Positions 1 through 6,914 of a stretch of 6,914 nt of DNA are shown piece by piece (position 1 is the stretch's first letter; each line of letters starts with the position of its first letter). The notes under the pieces are model-generated. The model ran no database searches, was not told where the DNA came from, and saw only the letters and a list, made by a program, of their open reading frames with translations. Position numbers and translations under genes: made by a program. The DNA is from Flavobacteriales bacterium (GTDB taxonomy: Bacteria; Bacteroidota; Bacteroidia; Flavobacteriales_D; Sanyastnellaceae), in the NCBI GenBank assembly GCA_015663855.1, contig DQRJ01000180.1, forward strand, positions 1 through 6,914. Reading direction: 5' to 3'.

Positions 1-639
1 AAGTTTTAAGAGCCACTCCTTCCTGGGTATTCTTACTCCAGCATCTCCTTGTATTGTTTCCACAATTACACAAGCAACAGTTGAGTCTATTTGAGAAAGT
101 TCGTCGATGTCGTCGAAAGTGATAAAGGAAACCTCTGGTAGGAGTGGTAGGAATGGTGCTTTTCTCTCAGCGTTTGAAGAAACGGATAGAGCTCCAGCAG
201 TATTTCCGTGATATCCTCCTTTGCAAGCAATCATTCGAGATCGTCCAGTAATTCGTTTTGCAAGTTTTAAAGCTCCTTCTACTGCTTCAGCTCCTGAGTT
301 CACGAAATAAACAGTGTCTAGAGGAGCGGGAAGAAACGATGTTAGGAGGGAGGCGGCCTCTAAAGTGGAGTCGTGGCGAAACTCCCCGTATACCATGGTG
401 TGCAAATTTTTCTCGATCTGCTCGTGTAGTGCGGTTTTAATTACTGGATGTCCATGCCCGAAATTGCTTACACCTATGCCACTTATCGCATCGAATAATT
501 TCCCTCCTCCTTCACAATTAAGCCAAACCCCTTCTGCACTATTAACCCTGATATCTAAAGGGTACGGTGTAGTGGCGGCAAGTCCTAGATCTAAGAAAGG
601 TCCGAATTTATTTGAGTCGTTATTGTTATTAGTCTCCAT
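1..639 (-). CDS. Class III (acetylornithine/aspartate-type) PLP-dependent aminotransferase, N-terminal half
   Basis: The reading frame is open from an ATG at 639 down to the window edge and gives 213 residues of a family usually near 390-400, so the C-terminal half lies outside. Visible fold-type I, class III marks are ISGIGVSNFGHGHP (residues 52-65), the PLP-phosphate loop NSGAEAVEGALKLAKR (114-129), the aromatic residue that stacks on PLP in GGYHGNTAGALS (141-152), and VETIQGDAGV (193-202), where this family usually has VEPIQGEAGV. The PLP-binding lysine is beyond the edge. No signal peptide is visible, so the enzyme should be cytosolic. It would move an amino group between an amino acid or amine and a 2-oxo acid, but the substrate cannot be read from this half. 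The start lies 11 bases after the GH92 stop with no clear Shine-Dalgarno motif. The family call is firm; names such as argD would be guesses. Confidence 0.94.
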   Translation of the reverse strand, partial: METNNNNDSNKFGPFLDLGLAATTPYPLDIRVNSAEGVWLNCEGGGKLFDAISGIGVSNFGHGHPVIKTALHEQIEKNLHTMVYGEFRHDSTLEAASLLTSFLPAPLDTVYFVNSGAEAVEGALKLAKRITGRSRMIACKGGYHGNTAGALSVSSNAERKAPFLPLLPEVSFITFDDIDELSQIDSTVACVIVETIQGDAGVRIPRKEWLLKL

Positions 640-650
640 CAGTCGTTTAC

Positions 651-3600
651 TTACTCAAAGGTAATGTCCCATTCATCAACGAAGGTCCATCGGTCGAATC
701 CAGCACCGAGGTGCCAGCTTGGGATAGGTCCTGCGGGGTTTGCTTTTACACGGATGTAACGAGCTTTAGTTGTAGGAGCGGAGGAGTCGGAAATAAAGCG
801 GTGTACGATCTTTTCGTAATTATCCTCCGGGACGTTGTGGGTGACTTTACTCAGGAGAGTGAAGTTGATGCCGTCGTTAGAGGTAAAGAACTCGACACTT
901 TCAGGGAGCCAAATCCATGGACGGATGTCTTGGATACACCCGATCGACATTCCGGAAATAGATTTGGATTTTCCTAGATCTATGGTTGCTTCGAAAGGCG
1001 AATCGTAGAATCCTTGCCAGTCTCCTGTTCTATACTCGTTGGAGCCCTTAAGTCCGTCAACTAGCGTGTTCGGGCCGGCTGCTGCGTACTGGTGTGAGTA
1101 TGGGAAAGTGTACTCTACCGTCCAATCGTGTTCGATTTTCACCATGGAGTGGTGAACTTCCTTCGAGCGCACTTTGTCGAGTTCTGCGTAAGCTAGGAAT
1201 TCAGAGCTGGACTTGATCTTTATTGGGTTTTTGTATTTATGCCAACCCCCATTGTTGATTTTATAATAGATACTCGCTTCGGGGTCTAAGTGGTGGAGTC
1301 GAACTTCAGATTGCTTCCCTTGAAAACTTCTTTCAGCAATAAATGAGGGTACTGGAACGAAATCGAAGTCGTTAACGGAACTTGAGGGGCGGTCGGCATC
1401 TAGAATGCCAAAGCTGGTTGAGCCTAAATCAGACATTTCAAAAACGAGGGGGCCTCCTCTCAGAATCTCATCGTAAGTCAACCACGACCTCGCACCAGAA
1501 TTTACGGTTTTCACGTAATTCCCATCACCCACCGTGCTGATGTAAAGCGGCCTGTTCCATGAGCGATAATCGCTATTCGCGGGAGAAACTATAACGTTGT
1601 CGAACTGCGGAGAACCTACTACGAGCTGGGCTTTATTACCACTCATCTCACTTCCTGGCGCGACGGGATACAGTCCTATCGACGATAAAACATACCAAGC
1701 CGACATCTGCCCACAGTCCTCATTTCCGCATAAGCCGTCTGGTTCAGTTGTATATAATTCGTTTAAGATTTCATCAACTATTTCGCCCGTTCTCCACGAC
1801 TTTCCTGCGTAGCTGAATAAGTACGCCACATGGTGCGAAGGCTCATTTCCATGAGCGTATTGACCTATTAAACCAGTGATATCGACCTGTTCTCGACCCG
1901 ATGTTTTTGAAGAGGCGGAAAATTGACGCTCCACCATTTCACTAAATCGCTCCCCCGTACCTCCTACGTACTTTATCAATCCCGATATGTCGTGCGGCGC
2001 AAAGAACGTGTACTGCCAACCGTTCGCCTCCGTGTAATTGAAATTCACTTCAGTGGGGTCGAAATCAGGCACCCATGCGCCATCTCGTTTCGGCTGAATA
2101 AAGTTCGACTCCGGATTTAGAATATTTCTCCATGAAAGTGATCGTTTACGGAACCTCTCACTAATCTCTTCTTCACCTAAACTCCCCGCATATGCAGATA
2201 TGCACGCATCGTCATAACTATACTCAAGTGTTTTCGAAACGCCTTCGCTTTCCATTTCGCTAGGAATATATCCATACTTCACATAGCTGTCCAGTCCGAG
2301 GTGCATAGAATCTGCAGCCTGAACCATAGCCTCCAATGCAAGCTCCTCATCCCAACCACGGATACCCCAAGCCTTTGCGTCAGCAATCACCGGCACGCTG
2401 TGATATCCTATCATACATCCTGTGTAGTTACTTGCTAGTTCCCAAACCGGTAATTGTCCGCCATCATCATACATTCTGAGCATAGACTTAACAAAATCCC
2501 TTGTCCTTCCTGGTTCAATCCAAGCGAGTAGGGGATGGAGTGATCTGAAAGTATCCCAAAGCGAGAAAACAGTGTAATGATCACCATCATTAGGTCTCAA
2601 ATCATGAATTTGTAAATCAGTTCCCCTATATCTTCCATCAACATCAGAGGCCAAATTAGGTACTGTACATGAGTGATACAGTGCTGTGTAGAATATTTCC
2701 TGCTGATCTATTCCGCCATCTCCGCCATTTACTTGAACTCGCCCTAGTTGTTCTTTCCATCTAAGTTCGTTCTCCCTTTTATATTTCTTAAAATCGTTGT
2801 GTGACGCCTCCTCTTCCAGATTTCGAACCGCACCTTCAACATCGCAAAAGCTAAGCCCTACTCTAACCGTTAAGTCGCTGACTACACCGAAATCGGCTGC
2901 AAAGACCGGAACGAACTCCATCTCTTGAACTAGAGAGCCGTCGGTTTCGTTAATGCTAATAGTCTTTAATTCAGATAATTGGTCACTCCACTTAAACTCT
3001 TTATTGAAGCGAATGGCGAAATAGACATACTGCTTCACGGCCCAATTTTCGGAGAGTCTATGCCCTACAATCGTGCTGTCATCGAGAGGATAAATACTGT
3101 AATTAATCAGTTTATCCCTGTGTTCCAGATCTATTATTAAAGTTAAGGTGTCGGGTTCTGTTAATGTGTATTTGTGTATACCTGTTCGTGGAGTTGAGGT
3201 TAATTCAGCTCTTAGGTTTTGGTCTTCTAGAAAGACAGAATAATATCCTGCGTGAGCATACTCTGTCGACTTCTGGAAGGTGCTTTTATACCTGTCCTGC
3301 CAAGAAGTAGCGCCAGCGGCGAACTGCGTGCAAGGCATTAATAGGATGTCGCCATAATCGCTTACGCCCGTTCCTTGCAAGTGAGTGTGGCTGAAACCGT
3401 ATATTATTGAGTCTGAGTTGTGGTATCCACCACAACCATCCCAGCCCTCTAGCCTTGTGTCTGGACTAAGCTGGACCATTCCGAATGGAGATGTAGCGCC
3501 AGGGTAGGTGTGACCGTGACCGCCGGTACCTATCATGGGGTTTACTTTAAGATAGCTGGGCGACTTTTCTACAACTTTCCTTACTTGAACCCTTTTTGCG

Positions 3601-3713
3601 GGGTTGCGTCCTTCATTAATTGTTTGGGCAAAAAGACTTGTGCTAAGCAATAAGGACAAACTTATGCCTGTTAAAATCCTTACAGATACGAGTTTTGGAA
3701 ATGAAATACTCAT
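651..3713 (-). CDS. Secreted GH92 family alpha-mannosidase with C-terminal F5/8 type C (CBM32-like) domain
   Basis: A complete protein of 1020 residues. Family GH92 enzymes are calcium-dependent, inverting exo-alpha-mannosidases that trim alpha-mannosides from N-glycans or fungal mannan. Residues 1-29 form a signal peptide ending LFA|Q, so it is exported. The N-terminal GH92 domain starts at NPMIGTGGHGHTYPG (58-72), with GFSHTHLQGTG at 106-116. The (alpha/alpha)6 catalytic domain holds WDTFR (386-390), YTEANGWQYTF (560-570; Glu562 is the likely catalytic acid), HGNEPSHH (621-628) and GNEDCGQMSAWY (663-674; Asp666 is the likely base). Residues about 787-860 resemble a chitobiase/hexosaminidase C-terminal domain, and about 866-1020 an F5/8 type C galactose-binding-like domain that may bind glycans. 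The ATG at 3713 is chosen because the signal peptide begins there; the frame extends to a TTG at 3815, but that extension overlaps the upstream gene and is not signal-like. It starts 13 bases after the peptidase stop. Linkage preference (1,2, 1,3, 1,4 or 1,6) cannot be read here. Confidence 0.96.
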   Translation of the reverse strand: MSISFPKLVSVRILTGISLSLLLSTSLFAQTINEGRNPAKRVQVRKVVEKSPSYLKVNPMIGTGGHGHTYPGATSPFGMVQLSPDTRLEGWDGCGGYHNSDSIIYGFSHTHLQGTGVSDYGDILLMPCTQFAAGATSWQDRYKSTFQKSTEYAHAGYYSVFLEDQNLRAELTSTPRTGIHKYTLTEPDTLTLIIDLEHRDKLINYSIYPLDDSTIVGHRLSENWAVKQYVYFAIRFNKEFKWSDQLSELKTISINETDGSLVQEMEFVPVFAADFGVVSDLTVRVGLSFCDVEGAVRNLEEEASHNDFKKYKRENELRWKEQLGRVQVNGGDGGIDQQEIFYTALYHSCTVPNLASDVDGRYRGTDLQIHDLRPNDGDHYTVFSLWDTFRSLHPLLAWIEPGRTRDFVKSMLRMYDDGGQLPVWELASNYTGCMIGYHSVPVIADAKAWGIRGWDEELALEAMVQAADSMHLGLDSYVKYGYIPSEMESEGVSKTLEYSYDDACISAYAGSLGEEEISERFRKRSLSWRNILNPESNFIQPKRDGAWVPDFDPTEVNFNYTEANGWQYTFFAPHDISGLIKYVGGTGERFSEMVERQFSASSKTSGREQVDITGLIGQYAHGNEPSHHVAYLFSYAGKSWRTGEIVDEILNELYTTEPDGLCGNEDCGQMSAWYVLSSIGLYPVAPGSEMSGNKAQLVVGSPQFDNVIVSPANSDYRSWNRPLYISTVGDGNYVKTVNSGARSWLTYDEILRGGPLVFEMSDLGSTSFGILDADRPSSSVNDFDFVPVPSFIAERSFQGKQSEVRLHHLDPEASIYYKINNGGWHKYKNPIKIKSSSEFLAYAELDKVRSKEVHHSMVKIEHDWTVEYTFPYSHQYAAAGPNTLVDGLKGSNEYRTGDWQGFYDSPFEATIDLGKSKSISGMSIGCIQDIRPWIWLPESVEFFTSNDGINFTLLSKVTHNVPEDNYEKIVHRFISDSSAPTTKARYIRVKANPAGPIPSWHLGAGFDRWTFVDEWDITFE

Positions 3714-3726
3714 GAAATAATGTGGT

Positions 3727-5538
3727 CTAGTTAGGTTTGCAGACGTTGCAGTCCGCTCGGTTATGTAAACCGAAATGTAATACTGCAGGCCTGTTCGGAG
3801 AAGAAATCTCTTCAAAAACTTCTCTTAATGAAGATGGAAGAATGACTTTGATGGCAATGTCGCGGCTGGCTTTGCAGTCCTTTATCTCAGCCTGTGCAGC
3901 CCTCAGAGCAATTAGTTCTGCTCCTTTCATTCGATTTTTTTGTTCTGATATGCATTTATCTGAGATTAATATTTTAGACCAAACCGAAGCTCTTACTTCG
4001 CCTCCCCATAATCTTTCAGTTGAAAACATCTTGTCAAGCTCAGTCCACATTATCTTCGATTCTCTTGATGACAAAAGAGCTTCTTTACCCACCTCTGGAA
4101 AGGAAATGCAATCTTGTATTGCATTATCTAACGGGTCAATTTTGTTAACCAAATCATCTACGTTCCTCTGCACCCATCTTGAGGGCTGTATAGATCGATT
4201 GCCTATGCTGTAATCGTCGTAAAGAACCATCCTCGAAGTGGAAATGTCGATGCTTATCCTACTTCCAGGTAACACTCTAGTAACGGGATCTCCGAAAGTT
4301 CCCGACTTCGGGCCCATACATGGCTCTCCGAGAATAGGGCCTAACTCTAAGTCTTTAAAAAACGAAGCGAAAGAGACCGAGGCAGAAGCGGATAATCCAT
4401 CTATAAGAAGTATGGTTTGGCCTTTCCATTTTTCGACTTTCTTTATCTCTCGTTTGTCAAAAAACAATGTATCAACCTTCCCTACCTCTAACTCAGCGAC
4501 TTTACGCATTTGCCTAAATCCTTGATAAGCGTCACTCCACTTCTCCACTATTTTCTTATAAATCCCTTTGTAAAACTGACTCACTTCCTCTCCAGTCTCT
4601 GGACTTTTACGAAATATGTATGAATTAAGTATTACATCCTCTTCACATGGCAAATATTCGAATATTTCAAGCATTCTATCTAAGTACCCACCAGTATTAC
4701 CCCTTAAATCGATTACCAAACACTGACTCTCACCCTTTCTCGAGGATTTATTAAGTTCCTTAAACCCTTTTTTAAGTGCTTTACTATACTTTCTGTCAGA
4801 ATCACTGCCAAAAGTCCAGATTGAAAGCCGCGCTATATTGTCCTCAATCTCCCAATGCAATCCGGTAAATTGTTTCGACTTATTATTTCCCCTCTCCATA
4901 AGAGAGTATTTCTCTCCATTAATGAAAAGCTCAGAACTATCTTCAGAGTTGTACAGTGTAGTTAGGATAGTCAACCTTTCTGCAGCTCTGAAGTTGCTTA
5001 GCCAACTATTCCCTTCCCAAGGCGATAAAGCTAAAGCAGACTTGAAAACATCTTGAGATGCAACGCCATTCAACGTCGTGATTTTATAGCCCGAGCTCAA
5101 GAGGCCAGAGCCGTCTTGAATTACATATAGCTCATCCTCGATGTTTATTACTTTCGGTAAAAATGCGTTTGCTTTCCAATTTTGTTCTAATGTCTTTTTA
5201 AACAAAACACCTATCGATATTCCCGTGTGACTATCCCGAATCTTCCCCAAAAGCTCAGAAACAATGTAAATGAAGTCCTTTTCGTTATCGAGCTTGAGTA
5301 CTTCCTCCTTAGCTAGATTCAGGGCGATATTAAAATCGTCTTCGGAAATCCTTGCGTAGGGAAGGGGGTGTAAAGCTTCGACCCATGCTTTTAACGAATC
5401 AAGATCCCTCAAGTACGCTTCGTGATCAACTATTAGCGAGTCGCTAATGCTCGATTCCACATTAATCGAACCCGAATTAGCATAACTAGCGTTCGAAAAA
5501 CAGAGAGTTAGAATAAATAAAATTAAGAGATGACGCAC
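3727..5538 (-). CDS. Secreted S41-family (C-terminal processing/tricorn-like) serine peptidase with novel C-terminal extension
   Basis: A 603-residue protein. Residues 1-20 are a clear signal peptide ending ASYA|N, so it acts in the periplasm or outside; no lipobox is seen. An N-terminal helical part carries KIRDSHTGISIG (99-110), resembling the D-x-H-T-G motif of Bacteroidota and tricorn-type S41 enzymes, where the His serves catalysis. The S41 core shows LVIDLRGNTGG (274-284), the nucleophile region LLIDGLSASASVSFASF (377-393; Ser385 likely) and LGEPCMGPKSGTFGDP (403-418). IQPSRWVQRNVDDLVNKIDP (450-469) fits the usual end of the core. No PDZ domain is obvious, though residues about 125-165 could hold a degenerate one. 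Residues about 480-603 are an extension I do not recognise, ending RADCNVCKPN. The start codon is GTG, 8 bases after the paaZ stop; no ATG gives a full signal peptide. The substrate is unknown. The S41 call is strong; whether it is active is less sure. Confidence 0.88.
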   Translation of the reverse strand: MRHLLILFILTLCFSNASYANSGSINVESSISDSLIVDHEAYLRDLDSLKAWVEALHPLPYARISEDDFNIALNLAKEEVLKLDNEKDFIYIVSELLGKIRDSHTGISIGVLFKKTLEQNWKANAFLPKVINIEDELYVIQDGSGLLSSGYKITTLNGVASQDVFKSALALSPWEGNSWLSNFRAAERLTILTTLYNSEDSSELFINGEKYSLMERGNNKSKQFTGLHWEIEDNIARLSIWTFGSDSDRKYSKALKKGFKELNKSSRKGESQCLVIDLRGNTGGYLDRMLEIFEYLPCEEDVILNSYIFRKSPETGEEVSQFYKGIYKKIVEKWSDAYQGFRQMRKVAELEVGKVDTLFFDKREIKKVEKWKGQTILLIDGLSASASVSFASFFKDLELGPILGEPCMGPKSGTFGDPVTRVLPGSRISIDISTSRMVLYDDYSIGNRSIQPSRWVQRNVDDLVNKIDPLDNAIQDCISFPEVGKEALLSSRESKIMWTELDKMFSTERLWGGEVRASVWSKILISDKCISEQKNRMKGAELIALRAAQAEIKDCKASRDIAIKVILPSSLREVFEEISSPNRPAVLHFGLHNRADCNVCKPN

Positions 5539-5546
5539 AGTAACGA

Positions 5547-6914
5547 TTATTCAGGGCTTTGGTCTAACATCTTAACCATAGTCAGGATAGTAGCAATAGC
5601 TACGGTTTCGCCTGTTTCATCATAAACATCGACCTGAAATTTCACGATTCCCTTCGCAACGTCTTCCGGCTCGCGACGCTCTTGAGAGATCTTCTCCTTT
5701 ACAGTAAGCCGAACACCTATCGTCGCTCCAGGATATACAGGTTTCGTGAAACGACATTCCTCGATTCCGTAATTGAGCAAGACGGGTCCTTTCTTCGGAT
5801 CTACGAACAACCCAGCAGCTTTACTAAGTATGAAATATCCATGGGCGACTCTCTGCTCAAATAATGTTCCCTCAAGCGAAGTTGCATCGACGTGTGCGTA
5901 AAAATTATCGCCCGAAACATTTGCGAAATTCGAAATATCGGCCTCCGTAACCGTATGCTTTGCCGTAGTAACTGTATCCCCAACTTTTAATTCTTCGAAG
6001 TGCTTTCTAAATACGTGGGGCTCCGATTCCGGTTGTGCCGCTCCAGGCTGATATTGAGAAGTTATTGCGGTAAGCATTGATGGATGACCTTGAATAGCAG
6101 TCCTCTGCATGTAATGTCGCACGCCTCTAAGTCCGCCCATTTCTTCTCCGCCTCCAGCTCGTCCCGGTCCTCCGTGAACTAAAAGGGGCAGGGGAGAGCC
6201 ATGCCCAGTACTTTCCTTCGCACACTCTCGATCAAGAACTAAAATACGACCGTGCATACATGCTGCGTTACGAACAAATTCCGTCGCGACATCTTTATCA
6301 TGAGTCGTGATACTACAACAAAGCGACCCCTTTCCCTTCTTCGATAAAGCAACAGCTTCGCCGACCTCGTTGTATGACATTAAAGTACTCACAGGACCGA
6401 AGGCCTCTACTTCGTGAACTTTAACGGCCTTACTAGAATTGTTGACCCTTAATAATACGGGACTCATAAATGCGCCGATGTTAGAGTCAGCACCTATCAC
6501 GTCTACTTCGTTTGGTGAGCCGAAAACAATTTCAGACTCTTCTTTAAGAAGTGCGATTTGAGAGCGAACGTCGTCGCGCTGGGTTTGGCCTACGAGAGCT
6601 CCCATACGCACACCATCAGTTGAAGGGTCTCCGATAACCGTCTTTGCAAGCTGAGTGGTCAGAGCGTCCTGGAACGCATCAATGTGCTGCTCCGGAACCA
6701 TTATTCGACGGACTGCAGTACATTTCTGTCCACACTTAACCGTCATTTCCTTGCGAATTTCTTTCACAAATAGATCAAACTCAGGAGTTCCCGGCCCAGC
6801 ATCAGGACCTAAGATCGCAGCGTTCAATGAATCGGCCTCCAGATTGAATGGTACGCTGTTTTCAATAATGCGCGGGTGAACCTTTAAGGCTCTTCCTGTT
6901 GTTGCCGATCCGGT
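5547..6914 (-). CDS. paaZ: Bifunctional oxepin-CoA hydrolase / 3-oxo-5,6-dehydrosuberyl-CoA semialdehyde dehydrogenase, C-terminal part
   Basis: 455 residues are visible, open to the right edge, so the N-terminus (about 230 residues by comparison with E. coli PaaZ, 681 residues) is missing. In aerobic phenylacetate catabolism the MaoC-like hydratase domain opens oxepin-CoA hydrolytically, and the NADP-dependent aldehyde dehydrogenase domain oxidises the reactive aldehyde to 3-oxo-5,6-dehydrosuberyl-CoA. In fragment numbering the dehydrogenase part holds FNLEADSLNAA with catalytic Glu26 and VKCGQKCTA with catalytic Cys65. Their 39-residue spacing equals that of E. coli Glu256 and Cys295. The linker PGRAGGGEEMGGLRGVRHYMQR (fragment 250-271) is typical. 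The MaoC domain (about 303-450) has SGDNFYAH with the Asp336/His341 pair, AHGYF, and RFTKPVYPG. No signal peptide or frameshift is seen. A TTG at 6827 is not the start: the 29 codons upstream are clearly PaaZ. The next gene begins 8 bases after the stop, suggesting cotranscription. No other paa gene is in view. Confidence 0.97.
   Translation of the reverse strand, partial: TGSATTGRALKVHPRIIENSVPFNLEADSLNAAILGPDAGPGTPEFDLFVKEIRKEMTVKCGQKCTAVRRIMVPEQHIDAFQDALTTQLAKTVIGDPSTDGVRMGALVGQTQRDDVRSQIALLKEESEIVFGSPNEVDVIGADSNIGAFMSPVLLRVNNSSKAVKVHEVEAFGPVSTLMSYNEVGEAVALSKKGKGSLCCSITTHDKDVATEFVRNAACMHGRILVLDRECAKESTGHGSPLPLLVHGGPGRAGGGEEMGGLRGVRHYMQRTAIQGHPSMLTAITSQYQPGAAQPESEPHVFRKHFEELKVGDTVTTAKHTVTEADISNFANVSGDNFYAHVDATSLEGTLFEQRVAHGYFILSKAAGLFVDPKKGPVLLNYGIEECRFTKPVYPGATIGVRLTVKEKISQERREPEDVAKGIVKFQVDVYDETGETVAIATILTMVKMLDQSPE

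Noticed and set aside
3714..3815. A 34-residue N-terminal extension of the GH92 protein starting at a TTG codon at 3815.
   Set aside because: It overlaps the 3' end of the peptidase gene, uses a rare start, and would bury a good signal peptide that begins at the ATG at 3713.
3737..4213. A plus-strand open frame of 158 codons opposite the peptidase gene, plus several shorter plus-strand frames elsewhere.
   Set aside because: They lie wholly antisense to well-supported genes, show no recognisable domain and have no start signals; they follow from the codon use of the real genes.
4652..4667. A perfect 16-base palindrome, AAATATTCGAATATTT.
   Set aside because: It falls inside the peptidase coding region, where it encodes ordinary residues (EIFEYL); it is A/T-rich, occurs once and is far from any start, so it is probably chance.
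5547..6827. A stand-alone 426-residue protein starting at a TTG at 6827.
   Set aside because: The frame stays open to the window edge and the upstream 29 codons encode typical PaaZ sequence, including the catalytic Glu, so this is an internal codon of a longer gene.
1..6914. A polysaccharide utilisation locus or other new multi-gene system.
   Set aside because: There is a GH92 enzyme, but no SusC/SusD pair, sensor, transporter or second glycosidase in the window, and the flanking genes belong to general metabolism.

Overview
The window is a compact block of four genes, all on the minus strand, running from the right edge to the left edge: a 5'-truncated paaZ, a secreted S41-family peptidase, a secreted GH92 alpha-mannosidase and a 3'-truncated class III aminotransferase. 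The three gaps between stops and starts are only 8, 13 and 11 bases. They hold no visible terminator, promoter or strong Shine-Dalgarno sequence. The layout looks like one transcription unit, but this is inferred from spacing and direction alone.

The organism is most likely a member of the Bacteroidota, probably of a marine flavobacterial type. The reasons are A/T-rich start regions without Shine-Dalgarno motifs, a GH92 enzyme followed by a hexosaminidase-C-like domain and an F5/8 type C (CBM32-like) domain, the Bacteroidota style of aminotransferase (VETIQGDAGV, ISGIGVSNFGHGHP), and moderate G+C. This rests on protein style, not on a database search.

Right part (5547-6914): the C-terminal two thirds of PaaZ, the cytosolic bifunctional enzyme that opens and oxidises the oxepin-CoA ring in aerobic phenylacetate breakdown. 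Both active sites are intact in the visible part. Middle (3727-5538): an exported S41-like serine peptidase with an unusual 120-residue C-terminal extension ending in a cysteine pair. Left-middle (651-3713): a complete, exported, multidomain calcium-dependent exo-alpha-mannosidase. Left (1-639): the N-terminal half of a PLP-dependent class III aminotransferase.

The two middle genes encode exported hydrolases that could act together on mannosylated glycoproteins (peptide part and glycan part). The two flanking genes encode cytosolic enzymes of aromatic and amino-acid metabolism. No SusC/SusD pair, regulator, RNA gene, CRISPR array, mobile element or toxin-antitoxin pair is visible. I found no convincing new multi-gene system. 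The most novel parts are the peptidase's C-terminal extension and the mixed company of the genes.
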